The notes beneath the pieces are model-generated. The model worked only from the letters and a program-made list of their open reading frames with translations. It had not been told where the DNA came from and made no database searches. The position numbers and the translations under genes are program-made. Below are positions 38,980-47,912 of a DNA stretch of 64,000 nt, in pieces (position 1 is the stretch's first letter; each line of letters begins with the position of its first letter). Source of the stretch: Deinococcus deserti VCD115 (GTDB lineage: Bacteria > Deinococcota > Deinococci > Deinococcales > Deinococcaceae); assembly GCF_000020685.1 (NCBI RefSeq), contig NC_012526.1, forward strand, positions 1,590,001 through 1,654,000, given 5' to 3'.

Positions 38980-39645
38980 GTGCAACGAAGCCATGTGCTG
39001 ATGTTGGTGCTGGGCACAGGCTGGACTGCCAGCCAGGCGCAGACGACCACCCCCACCCCCCAGGTCCTGGACGCTGTGCGCCAGGCAATAGCTGCTCTGC
39101 CGCTGGTACCAGCCGAAGGCTCGCTGCTGGCCTGGGCCCGCCAGGAGAGGCTCAGCTGGAGCGCCACGCAGAACCTGTTCGAGATGCAGCTGATTGATCC
39201 TGCCAACCAGTTTCTGGAATGGCGTGGCCTACGGGCAGAGTCCGGGATCTTTACAACAGTGCGTGCAGCGCTGTACGTCAAGACCAGCCAGGCAGGCCTG
39301 CTGGTGCTGAACCGTGAGTGGTGCCGCCTGGACCGCTGCACGGCACGCACGACCTTCGGCTGGGCCGGGCCGCAGGGATGGCGCGCCGTGACAGAGGCTG
39401 CAGTGATCCCGCTGCTGCGCGACGCCGACTTTTTTCCCGGGCCTGTCCCCGCCTGTCTGAAGGGCGTCAGTCTGGGCGTCAGCTATCTGCCGGCCCGCTT
39501 TGGTTCAGGGCTGACGGCTGTGCCCCATGCCCCCACCGCGGCTCTGAATGCCTGCCGGGCAGCTGGGGTCGACCCTTCTGTGGTCACCCGTCCGATGCAG
39601 CTGAGCTGGCACGCCAGTGCGGGCAAGTTTCGCAGGCTTCCCTAA
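38980..39645 (+). CDS. exported protein of unknown function
   Basis: The 221-residue product has a signal peptide (MQRSHVLMLVLGTGWTASQAQ). The mature part has several cysteines (WCRLDRCTART, PACLKGVSLG, ALNACRAAG) that could form disulfides, and a middle segment ending FGWAGPQGWRAVTEAAVIPLL. No family is recognised. The GTG start is supported by the TACACT box and signal peptide. Confidence 0.7.
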   Translation: MQRSHVLMLVLGTGWTASQAQTTTPTPQVLDAVRQAIAALPLVPAEGSLLAWARQERLSWSATQNLFEMQLIDPANQFLEWRGLRAESGIFTTVRAALYVKTSQAGLLVLNREWCRLDRCTARTTFGWAGPQGWRAVTEAAVIPLLRDADFFPGPVPACLKGVSLGVSYLPARFGSGLTAVPHAPTAALNACRAAGVDPSVVTRPMQLSWHASAGKFRRLP

Positions 39646-39668
39646 CTCCACGCCTCCAGGACCCGGCC

Positions 39669-40907
39669 TCAGTCTGCTGGGGACTCAACGAGGTCGTGTT
39701 CACTCCGCCCGAGTCCGGTCAGCACTTCCCGCACCGTCTGTCCGAAAACGGACGCATTGCTGGTGCTTCCCTGAGCAAGTTCGGCCCGGCCTCCTCCCTT
39801 ACCCCCGGCGCGGCCCAGAGCTGCCCGCAGTAGCTCGCCAGCGTGGATATTCCTGACGGCGCTGCCCACCCCACAGCGCCCACCCGCCGTGAGTACAACC
39901 ACTACGGTGCCTTGGGGCACCCGCATCAGGAGAGGGGCCAGCAGCTCCGGGTCATCAAGCTGAATCTCTCTGAGCGGCACGCCACCGACGGTCTGCAGGG
40001 GCTGGGCCTCCAGCAGGGCCGCGGCCAGTTTTTCCCGCAACGTCTCCATTGCCGCTCGCAGGGCGTCGCGCTCGCCAGCCAATGCGGCCACCCGGTCAGC
40101 CAGTCCGTCGACAGGCACGCTGAACCCCTGGGCCAGGGTGCGGGCCGAGTGATACACCCCGCTCAGGTACCTGGTCGCCTCTTCTCCGGCCATAAACACC
40201 ACGCGCGTGAGACCGGCCTTCTGCCGCTCGGTACGCAGAATCACCACCGGAGCAGCCAGACTGGCACGAGGAACATGGGTTCCTCCGCAGGCACTGACGT
40301 CAAACGGCGCCCCGCCCGGCTCCTGAAAAATCACCAGCCGGACCTGCCCACGCACCTTCGTTTCCCGGCGCAGCGAATAGGTGCCCAGCTGGTCTTCCGG
40401 GACGATGGGGGTGTGGAGTTCCAGATCACGCCGTCCCAGCGTTTCCCGCAACAGAGCCTCGGCGGCACGCACGTGGGACTCGGCCGGGTCACCACGCAGG
40501 TCCAGGGTGCACTCGGGGCTGCGCATACTGACAGCCGCCACCTGAAACACAGGATTGATCCGTGCAAAAGCCTGAGCCAGCAGATGCTCACCGCTGTGCC
40601 GTTGGGCATGCCGCCAACGGACATCCTGATCCACCTCGCCGGTGATGCGGGTGCCGGGGGGCGGCAGGTCGCCAGCCAGGGCATGCCAGATCACCCCCGT
40701 GGACTTGTCCTTGCGGGCAGCGGTCATGCGGGCTTCCGACCCTGTCCAGCGCACCCTGCCTGTATCGGTGTTCTGTCCGCCTCCTTCGGGGTAGAAGGCC
40801 GTCGCGTCCAGAGCGATTTCCTGTGCCTGAACGTCCAGGACCGTCGCAGCAAACGTCAACTGGGCCGGGTCATCGTGGTACAGGGGGCGGGTAGGAGGCA
40901 GAGTCAT
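39669..40907 (-). CDS. AlaX-type alanyl-tRNA editing protein with DHHA1 domain
   Basis: The 412-residue protein matches the large AlaX class: an N-terminal beta-barrel (ALDATAFYPEGGGQNTDTG), the editing site with RHSGEHLLAQAF (HxxxH) and SACGGTH (CxxxH) zinc ligands, and a C-terminal DHHA1 domain (AGGKGGGRAELAQG). It hydrolyses Ser- or Gly-tRNA(Ala) in trans. It has no alanine-activating domain. A TAACCT-N7-ATG box precedes it. Confidence 0.9.
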   Translation of the reverse strand: MTLPPTRPLYHDDPAQLTFAATVLDVQAQEIALDATAFYPEGGGQNTDTGRVRWTGSEARMTAARKDKSTGVIWHALAGDLPPPGTRITGEVDQDVRWRHAQRHSGEHLLAQAFARINPVFQVAAVSMRSPECTLDLRGDPAESHVRAAEALLRETLGRRDLELHTPIVPEDQLGTYSLRRETKVRGQVRLVIFQEPGGAPFDVSACGGTHVPRASLAAPVVILRTERQKAGLTRVVFMAGEEATRYLSGVYHSARTLAQGFSVPVDGLADRVAALAGERDALRAAMETLREKLAAALLEAQPLQTVGGVPLREIQLDDPELLAPLLMRVPQGTVVVVLTAGGRCGVGSAVRNIHAGELLRAALGRAGGKGGGRAELAQGSTSNASVFGQTVREVLTGLGRSEHDLVESPAD

Positions 40908-40914
40908 TCCAGAC

Positions 40915-40920
40915 AGGTTA
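40915..40920 (-). promoter_or_regulatory. -10 box (TAACCT) for the AlaX gene
   Basis: On the minus strand TAACCT is followed by 7 nt and the ATG at 40907, with no ribosome site. Confidence 0.4.
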
Positions 40921-41069
40921 GGTGAATGCCCGCATGGAGGTACCGGATCAGGGCGTCAAGAGAAACACAAGGAATCTCTGAATCAGTTTCCACCTTCCCG
41001 GCGTAGCGTGCGACTGTCTGCAGAACAGCGGAGACACCGCCCGGATGGTGCGGGCACGGGAGGAATGAC

Positions 41070-41852
41070 ATGGGCATGTTGACTGGCAAGGTGGCATTTA
41101 TAACGGGCGGTGCAAGCGGCATCGGGGCAGGCACGGCACGGCGGTTTGCTGAGGAAGGCGCCAAAATTGCGCTGGCCGACGTGCAGGATGAGGAAGGCCA
41201 GCGCCTGCGCGACGAAATCCGTGGCCAGGGCGCCGAGGCCCTGTACGTGAACTGCGACGTGAGTGATCCGGAGTCAGTCCGCAAGGCCATCGAAGCCACG
41301 GTCAGTGAGTTCGGTCAGCTGGATATCGTGTTCGCGAACGCGGGCATCAACGGAGTCTGGACCCCCATTGAAGAACTACAGCCCGAGGAATGGGACAAGA
41401 CCCTCGACATCAACCTCAAAGGCACCTATCTGACGGTTCACTATGCCGTACCGCATCTCAAGCGGGCAGGTGGCGGCAGCATCATCATCACCAGCAGCGT
41501 GAACGGTAACCGCACCTTCTCCAGCCCTGGTGCCAGTGCCTACAGCACGTCAAAGGCCGGGCAGGTCGCGTTTATGAAGATGATTGCCCTGGAACTCGGC
41601 CGTGACAATATCCGCTGTAACGCGGTCTGCCCTGGCCTGATCCATACCAACATTCAGGAGCGCACTGAGCAGCGGCACACTGAAGAGATCGGCATTGAAG
41701 TCGAACTACCGCAGGGAAGCCCCGCACTGAACGAGGGCGAAGGCGAACCGGTCAATGTGGCCGACACATGCCTGTTTCTCGCTTCGGACCTGGGGCGCCA
41801 TGTGTCGGGCGTAGAGATTTATGTGGACGGGGGAGCTTCTCTGCTGCGCTGA
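41070..41852 (+). CDS. short-chain dehydrogenase/reductase
   Basis: The 260-residue classical SDR has the cofactor motif TGGASGIG, an Asp at ADVQDEEG favouring NAD(H), NAG (FANAGINGVW), catalytic Ser in SSVNG, and YSTSKAG (Tyr-x3-Lys). It reduces or oxidises an unknown alcohol or sugar. A GGAGGAA precedes the ATG. Confidence 0.9.
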   Translation: MGMLTGKVAFITGGASGIGAGTARRFAEEGAKIALADVQDEEGQRLRDEIRGQGAEALYVNCDVSDPESVRKAIEATVSEFGQLDIVFANAGINGVWTPIEELQPEEWDKTLDINLKGTYLTVHYAVPHLKRAGGGSIIITSSVNGNRTFSSPGASAYSTSKAGQVAFMKMIALELGRDNIRCNAVCPGLIHTNIQERTEQRHTEEIGIEVELPQGSPALNEGEGEPVNVADTCLFLASDLGRHVSGVEIYVDGGASLLR

Positions 41853-41993
41853 GCGTGCCAGCCTGCGTTCTGGATCCGTTCGCAGCCCAGTGCGCCTCAC
41901 TCACGCTCTTGATCCAGGGTTTCGTCAGAGTAACTGGCCACTAAGGTCAGAAATACCGGTTGCTGACGGGTCAGTGCGGCGCACCAGTTCTGG

Positions 41994-43421
41994 TCACGAC
42001 ACGTTGACAATGAAGTGGTGGTAGCCGGTGGCCCCTTCTGGCAAGGCGTCTTTTTCCTCTGGTTTCTGGGCAATCGTGCCACTCCAGGCACGCACAGCAA
42101 CCTCATAGGCGCCCGGGGTGGGGGACCAGTCGAAAGTCCAGGGGGTCCAGGCATGTTTTGACCTGGGAGGAATAAGCTTCGCTTCTTTCCAGGTCTTCTG
42201 ACCGTCTGTGCTGACCTCAACCCTGGTAACAGGCCGGCTGCCGAAAAAAGAGATGCCCCTCATCCGGGTGTCGCCATCCGCGCGCAGAACAGGCGTGGTC
42301 TCGGCCGGATAATCTATTCGGCTGGTCAACTCGACCAACGCCGTCTTGGACCAGTCACGTTTGACCCAGTAGCCGGGCTTGTCGGTGGCTGACAGGCGGA
42401 TACGGGTGATCCAGCGGGGCTGTTTCATTCCATAGCGGCCAGGAATCAGCACCCGCAGCGGAAAGCCGTGCCTGGGGCTCAGCGGTTCACCGTTAAGATG
42501 CGTAACCAGCAGAACGTCGCGCTCCAGAGCCTGCCCCAGAGGCAAAGACTCGGTATAGCCGTCTGCCGCTTCCCACAACACATACCGGGCCTGTCGGTCA
42601 AGGCCCACGTCAGCCAGCAGATCAGCCAGCCTGAAACCCTGCCATATGCCGTTGGACATCAGAGGGCCACCCACCGGGTTACTGATACAGCTCAGGGTCA
42701 GTTCTTCCGTCACCTGCTCAAACTTCTGAAGTTCAGGCAGGGTGTAGGACCGTTCGCGCCGCACAAGACCGTCCACCTGCAACTTCCAGCTCTCAGCCTT
42801 GATTTTTGGATCAAAGGCTTCCAGATTTTTGGACACGTAGTACCACTCAGACACTGGAGTCACACCGCCCGGCAGCGGACTGCCTGGCTTGAGGCCAACT
42901 GCCGCAGTGCGGCTCTGACTTCCTCCACGGTACAGGGTGGCCAGGCCGCCTGAAGCGACAGCAACACTGCCGAGAGCCAGCCATCCGGTGGCGGCCCTGC
43001 GGCTGTGATCCGTGGCCCCGTGATGCGTTCTCCGAGCTTCACGGGGCGCCAGCAGATGGGTCAGCGCTGCAAGCAGCCCCCCGTACACTACCCCGTAAAG
43101 GACGCCAGGCCAGTTGCGGGTGAGAAGGACCACGATGACTGCTGTGACCAGACCTGCCACCTGCGGTTTCAGCGCCCCTCCAAGCAGGCTCAGGCCCCCC
43201 AGCCACAGCAGCACCACGCCTGTGAAAGCGAAAATCTTGCCTCCCTGACCCAGACCAAACAGCGAGTGTACAAACTGGAAAATAACGGGGAGACCCAACA
43301 GCTGGGTCAGCTTGCCAAATACGATCAGTGGTGGATAACCCAGCCCGGGAAATGTGAGATAGGCAAGGTAACCCAACAAACTTAGAGCTACTGCAGCGAT
43401 AAAAGCACGTAGAAATCGCAC
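41994..43421 (-). CDS. sulfite-oxidase-like molybdopterin oxidoreductase with membrane domain
   Basis: The 475-residue protein begins with four or five membrane helices (residues 1-120), then a sulfite-oxidase molybdopterin domain (WYYVSKNLEAFDP..., Cys245 in TLSCISNPVGG as molybdenum ligand, PLSPRHGFPLRVLIPGRYGMKQPRW) and a C-terminal Mo-co dimerisation domain (RGISFFGSRPVTRVEVSTDG...). It probably oxidises an extracytoplasmic substrate. The GTG at 43421 follows GGAGG; a longer frame to 43595 lacks support. Confidence 0.88.
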   Translation of the reverse strand: MRFLRAFIAAVALSLLGYLAYLTFPGLGYPPLIVFGKLTQLLGLPVIFQFVHSLFGLGQGGKIFAFTGVVLLWLGGLSLLGGALKPQVAGLVTAVIVVLLTRNWPGVLYGVVYGGLLAALTHLLAPREARRTHHGATDHSRRAATGWLALGSVAVASGGLATLYRGGSQSRTAAVGLKPGSPLPGGVTPVSEWYYVSKNLEAFDPKIKAESWKLQVDGLVRRERSYTLPELQKFEQVTEELTLSCISNPVGGPLMSNGIWQGFRLADLLADVGLDRQARYVLWEAADGYTESLPLGQALERDVLLVTHLNGEPLSPRHGFPLRVLIPGRYGMKQPRWITRIRLSATDKPGYWVKRDWSKTALVELTSRIDYPAETTPVLRADGDTRMRGISFFGSRPVTRVEVSTDGQKTWKEAKLIPPRSKHAWTPWTFDWSPTPGAYEVAVRAWSGTIAQKPEEKDALPEGATGYHHFIVNVS

Positions 43422-43424
43422 GAT

Positions 43425-43693
43425 CAGGCCTCCGGAATCATGGCAGGAACAAAGAATATGAAAGCTTGAGTCCTTCTTTTTCCTCTTCTGTTGAAAGTGA
43501 AGGACGCGCCAGCATTCAGCGGCGCGCCCTGTCGGACCGTATGGGGGTAGTACACCAATAGGCACGTGTTCCGGTTTGATTCGTATGCAAGGCAAAGAGA
43601 CACCAGGGCGAACAATTCACGTTCCGCATTCCTCGCCTTGTTACGGCGGTCCGACTCAACCCCCAAACGAGCGGGGGTTGATCCGAATCCGAA
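43425..43693. other. intergenic region with terminator
   Basis: No gene is seen. It holds the regulatory region of the molybdoenzyme and the hairpin at 43657-43680 ending the DUF4397 gene. Confidence 0.4.
43657..43680. terminator. hairpin after the DUF4397 gene
   Basis: CAACCCCC pairs with GGGGGTTG around an 8-nt loop, 14 bp downstream of the minus-strand stop at 43694. Confidence 0.6.
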
Positions 43694-44377
43694 TTACTTC
43701 TTCATCATGGAATCGGCAACCAGCTTATCTTCGGTGGCGACCAGGTCAAACGTCTTGCCGCCCAGAGTTCCGACCGCAAAGACGCTGTAGCTCTTGCCAC
43801 CAGCCACGTTGATACCACTCAGGTTTTTCACCACAGGAGTCGTCTTCCCAAATGGCACGATATCCAGATTGACGCCCATAGGATTGACATTGACCGTGGC
43901 CTTATTGCCGTACGCCACACCCATCGGCAGAACTCCTGCGTTGTTCATATCCACTGCCAAAGCCTGCACACGGGGACCATCAGGAGCAAGGTGATAGACG
44001 TTGACCTGGGCCTTGCCCTTGTCCATGTTCATGCTTGTGGCCGTAAAGATCTTGGGCTTGATATTCTTGAGATAACCGACGGCTGCCACGGTGTAGTAAG
44101 TTCCTGCGGTCAGATCGACGTCGCCTTTGAAGACCACAGCATTCTTATTCCCTGCAGCGGTAATGACAACATTGTGTTTACCAGCTGGAACATTTCCGTA
44201 CGTGGTTACAGCTTTGAACGGCGCATTTGCAACCGTCCGCGTGCCATCTACATAGACATCAACGTTGGGTGCATCGGATACAGCATGGACAACACGAACA
44301 TAGGCGGTGCCTTGCGCACTGGCAGTCGAAATGAGGGCGGCGGTCAGGCTCATGGCAGCAATAGCAACTTTTTTCAT
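43694..44377 (-). CDS. exported DUF4397 domain protein
   Basis: The 227-residue product has a signal peptide (MKKVAIAAMSLTAALISTASAQ) and two DUF4397 beta-sandwich units: TAYVRVVHAVSDAPNVDVYVDGTR and AQVNVYHLAPDGPRVQALAVD. Such proteins are extracellular and probably adhesive or structural. The gene's GC content is clearly lower than its neighbours, suggesting transfer or high expression. GAGG lies upstream of the ATG. Confidence 0.82.
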   Translation of the reverse strand: MKKVAIAAMSLTAALISTASAQGTAYVRVVHAVSDAPNVDVYVDGTRTVANAPFKAVTTYGNVPAGKHNVVITAAGNKNAVVFKGDVDLTAGTYYTVAAVGYLKNIKPKIFTATSMNMDKGKAQVNVYHLAPDGPRVQALAVDMNNAGVLPMGVAYGNKATVNVNPMGVNLDIVPFGKTTPVVKNLSGINVAGGKSYSVFAVGTLGGKTFDLVATEDKLVADSMMKK

Positions 44378-45548
44378 ATTAGGCCTCTGTCTTTTGAATG
44401 AGATGGCGTAGATTTCCCGATGAAATCTTTTCCGGACTTGCGTCTATTGACTTGTATGCCAACTAATAGAAATTGGATGTCGCTCCTGGTAACATTAAGA
44501 CTGAATGAAGGCGTCTTCGACAGGGACACCCCTGTGCGTGCGCGAGCAGTCAATGCCGGAAACCGCTGAGCATCAGCTCTGCCCCTTGTTTGCATCATGG
44601 CGTGTGGTGGACTCTGGATATTCCCATGCTCAGAGTGACCAGCCCCGGGATCCGGTCCAGCCTGTCCATTGCGTGGAAGGTTTCGTCCTGGAATCCAGCG
44701 TGAATCAGGGGATCTACAGTCACCTGTTGACTGAAATCTTTAAGTCGAAAGGAAAGCAGAGGTTCCCTGGTATCTCTCCTGGGCCCTGGCAAAGGCTTTC
44801 TTCTGGCCAGGTAACCAGAAGAAATAAGCCCCAGCCAGATCTATGGGCTTCAGACAACCCTGTCGACCATCAAACGTTCTGTGCTCTCTGAGGCTGAGCT
44901 TGTCTGCTGGATATCCAGGAGATCAGTCAAAGACGACCATGCTGTTGCAGCACCATGGTTAATGGAATATGAGCAAGAAAGCCCCACGGCACCTATAAGG
45001 CTCTTATGAAAAAGCACATAATGAATTAATTTATATTTCTTTACTCATCTGATCAGACGCAAGGCTCGATGACCTATTTAACATCCAAATTTTTGAGGAG
45101 CTGTACTGGTGGATCTCGTGCTTCTCAGACATGACCAGCTTGGTTTAGTCTCACTATAAAAGTTCTGGGGCTATGCTCGTTCAAATTCATGTTCGACTGG
45201 AAGGAAATCAAGGTATGCCCCTGTTCCAAAGCCGGTGACAAAGACGCTGGGGGAGCAAGAGTCTTCACTCACTGTGACGGCATAAATCTGCAAGGCTGCG
45301 CCCCGCCGAAGCGATCTCGCACGTCGAGACATTCGTACAGGAGCCCCCGCCAATCACCAGACGTTGTTTTCATGGCGGCTTGACCTGTCCTAACAATCAG
45401 CTTGTGCCGCAGGACCGACCCTCCGAGCCACAGCAGGTGCCGCCAGTCCGGCACCGGAGCAGGCCCGGCATACGATCCAAAGGAGGAGCGTAATCAAAAC
45501 AGATGCCGCAGTCGGTTGACGCCTCATCAGCACTTCAAGGGGATCATC
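44378..45548. other. 1.2-kb gene-poor, lower-GC region
   Basis: No convincing gene is found. Fragments of open frame on both strands (44505-44891 plus, 44595-44792 minus, 45269-45454 minus) look coding-like in places but lack starts, ribosome sites and recognisable families. Decayed genes are the likeliest explanation. The final 100 bp carry the ribosome site for 45549. Confidence 0.4.
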
Positions 45549-46427
45549 ATGAGTCAAGTCCGTCTTGTCCTGTTAGCCCTGACACTCGGCAGCCTGACGC
45601 ACGCTACCGCGCAGCGGCCTCCTTCAGTAGAGATCACGGCAACCCAGCAGGGCTACACCGCGCCTGCCCAGCTCCCGTCAGGATTCGTGCAGCTGAATTT
45701 CAGAAATACCGGGTCCGCACCCGCAGAGATGCAGCTCTTCAAGTTGAAGAGTGGCGTGAGCGCTGATGCCCTGAAGCGTGCGATCAGCGCGTTTGCCATG
45801 GGCATGCAGACGCACCAGGGGGATAGTGCAGCGCTGGAGGCTGCCCTGATCAATGCCTCAGAGCTGTACGGCGGGCCACCGATGCTGGGGCCAAAAGCGA
45901 CTTTCAGCCTCACAGTGAATCTGGAGCCCGGCACCTACGCCATTTCGAACGTCAGCACGAACAACGACGAGAAAAACCCACAGGCGTTGGCCAATACAGG
46001 ATTCTTCAAAACGTTCACCGTCGTGAGGGGCAACAACATGGCCACTGCACCCAAAGCGGCCTACATGGTTCAGCTCGCCGACTTCGCCCTGGCGCTCCCG
46101 CCCATGCAGGTAGCAGCTGGCACTCACATGTGGGAAATCGTCAACCATGGCCGCCAGCCTCACTTCATGATGATTGCCCCGCTCAAGGCCGGTAAGACTG
46201 CCGACGATGTCATGAAATTCATGGCCGCTGGTGAACAGGCGCAGGGCGAGCCGCCGGTGAACTTCGAGCTGGCGACCGGAATCGGCGTGCTTTCTCCCGG
46301 CAAAGCCAACTACGCAAACCTGACCCTCAAGCCTGGAACGTACTTCACTGCGTGCTTCGTGACAGATCCCGCCACCCATAAACCTCATGCTCTCCTGGGT
46401 ATGACGCGCTTCATTACCGTGCGCTGA
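45549..46427 (+). CDS. exported protein, possibly cupredoxin-like, upstream of a multicopper oxidase
   Basis: The 292-residue product has a signal peptide (MSQVRLVLLALTLGSLTHATAQ) and two similar halves, each with a VQLNFRNTG or MWEIVNHGRQPHFMMIAPLK type strand and a GTY turn near its end (EPGTYAISNV; KPGTYFTACFVTD). This looks like a duplicated cupredoxin-type fold, and the second half retains His-Met-Met-Cys-His residues that might bind metal. A 41-nt gap separates it from the multicopper oxidase, so they probably form an operon. The start is set by AAGGGGATC and the signal peptide. Confidence 0.65.
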   Translation: MSQVRLVLLALTLGSLTHATAQRPPSVEITATQQGYTAPAQLPSGFVQLNFRNTGSAPAEMQLFKLKSGVSADALKRAISAFAMGMQTHQGDSAALEAALINASELYGGPPMLGPKATFSLTVNLEPGTYAISNVSTNNDEKNPQALANTGFFKTFTVVRGNNMATAPKAAYMVQLADFALALPPMQVAAGTHMWEIVNHGRQPHFMMIAPLKAGKTADDVMKFMAAGEQAQGEPPVNFELATGIGVLSPGKANYANLTLKPGTYFTACFVTDPATHKPHALLGMTRFITVR

Positions 46428-46468
46428 GCAGGCCCTGTTTACATCGTGCATATCCACCCGGAGGCCCC

Positions 46469-47782
46469 GTGACCCGGCTTGCTGTCCTGATTGCCGTTCT
46501 GGCCGTTCTGATTGGCTCTACCGTTGCGGGTCCTCCGTCTGACCCAGGGCGCCGGGGCCTGATTGACCGCTTCCTGCGTCAGCCGGTGGGTACGGTGCCA
46601 GTTCACCGCTTCACCGGCGAGGTGCGTAATTTCACTCTGGAGGTGCACCGCATTCAGGCAGAGATCGCACCAGGCGTCAACGTTGAGCAATGGGCCTTCG
46701 GGTTTCCCGGGCATAAACCCCGGGTCCCAGGCCCGGAGATCCGCGTCAGGCAGGGTGACCTGGTGCGGCTGACGCTGCGCAATACCTTCGATCAGCCGCA
46801 CACTATTCATCCGCACGGCATCATTTCCGTGGCCCAACGCATGGACGGCCTCGACGAGGTGCTACCGGGCCAGAGCTTTACCTATGAATTTGTGGCGACC
46901 GAAGCCGGAACCTTCGCGTACCACTGTCACTTTCAGACCAACCTTCACCTGAATATGGGGATGTACGGGGCACTGATCGTTGAACCTGCTGACCGGCAGG
47001 CCAGGATGTGGAAAACCGAGCACACGCTGATTCTTGATGACTGGGACAGCCGCCAGAACCCGGACAACCCGGTGCACAAGCCTCAGGCCAACTACTTTCT
47101 GGTCAACGGGAAAGCCTCACCCCTGATCCCCGACCTGCCGATCCCCCCTGGCGACGTCAGCCTGCTGCGGCTGATCAATATGGGTTACGCACAACATGCC
47201 ATGCACCTGCACGGCGTAACTTTTCTGGTGATGGCTAAAGATGGTCATGATCTGCCGCTGCCTTACGAAGCCGATACCCTGCTGATCGCTCCTGGCGAGC
47301 GTTATGACCTGCTGGTCAAGGGCCGTGATGGCCGCTTCGTCTTCCATGATCATGTGGGCCCCCATGCCACCAACGACGGGGTATACCCGGGGGGCATTCA
47401 CTTTATGGTCAAGGGCGCAGAGGCATTAGATCAGCACGGCCGTCCCGACAAGCAGGCCGGTCAGGGCAACGCCCACAGCCACGGAGCACCTCCCAGCAGT
47501 GCAGACCTGCCCCTGCTGGATGACCGGAACGCTCCGGCTATACGCGCCGCCGGTTTCAAGTTCACACCGGCAGTCCTGCGCGTAAAACAGGGCACGAAGG
47601 TCAGCTGGACCAATGCAGACTTTGTTGCGCATGGTCTGGTACTGCGTGCTCCAGACGGCACCGAAACTACACGCGCCCTTTCCAGAGGAGGAAACATAAG
47701 CTCCGTGCTCGACCAGAAAGGCACGTATACCTACCGCTGTCTCCCCCACCCATTCATGACCGGAAGCATCAGGGTAGAGTGA
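46469..47782 (+). CDS. multicopper oxidase with C-terminal plastocyanin-like domain
   Basis: The 437-residue exported protein has two MCO cupredoxin domains: HPHG at 114-117, HCHF at 152-155, HLHG at 246-249 and HDH at 293-295, the His pairs of type-2/type-3 copper. A third, C-terminal cupredoxin domain (about 365-437) carries a type-1 copper site (VAHGL...C424LPHPFM). Electrons could therefore enter at the extra domain and pass to the trinuclear centre. The substrate may be copper(I), manganese or phenolics. The GTG start follows CGGAGG. Confidence 0.85.
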   Translation: MTRLAVLIAVLAVLIGSTVAGPPSDPGRRGLIDRFLRQPVGTVPVHRFTGEVRNFTLEVHRIQAEIAPGVNVEQWAFGFPGHKPRVPGPEIRVRQGDLVRLTLRNTFDQPHTIHPHGIISVAQRMDGLDEVLPGQSFTYEFVATEAGTFAYHCHFQTNLHLNMGMYGALIVEPADRQARMWKTEHTLILDDWDSRQNPDNPVHKPQANYFLVNGKASPLIPDLPIPPGDVSLLRLINMGYAQHAMHLHGVTFLVMAKDGHDLPLPYEADTLLIAPGERYDLLVKGRDGRFVFHDHVGPHATNDGVYPGGIHFMVKGAEALDQHGRPDKQAGQGNAHSHGAPPSSADLPLLDDRNAPAIRAAGFKFTPAVLRVKQGTKVSWTNADFVAHGLVLRAPDGTETTRALSRGGNISSVLDQKGTYTYRCLPHPFMTGSIRVE

Positions 47783-47867
47783 CGTTTCCGGTGGCCTGGG
47801 CCCTGATCTGGCCATACGGTGACCTGCCTGAGCATCAATGTCTGACAGACCACCCATATGGAAAAGA

Positions 47868-47900
47868 GGGGAACGATCTTGCTGTCGTTCCCCTTTCTCT
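47868..47900. terminator. bidirectional terminator
   Basis: GGGGAACGA and TCGTTCCCC form a 9-bp stem; a T-rich tail (TTTCTCT) follows on the plus strand and A-rich sequence precedes it, so it can end both the oxidase and the convergent MFS gene. Confidence 0.6.
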
Positions 47901-47912
47901 AAGCGGCATGTG

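Noticed and set aside
44505..44891. 128-codon plus-strand frame and 65-codon minus-strand frame (44595-44792)
   Set aside because: Both lack starts with translation signals; at most they are remnants.
45269..45454. 61-codon minus-strand frame with a protein-like sequence
   Set aside because: Short, no ribosome site, overlaps another frame; a pseudogene fragment is possible but cannot be supported.
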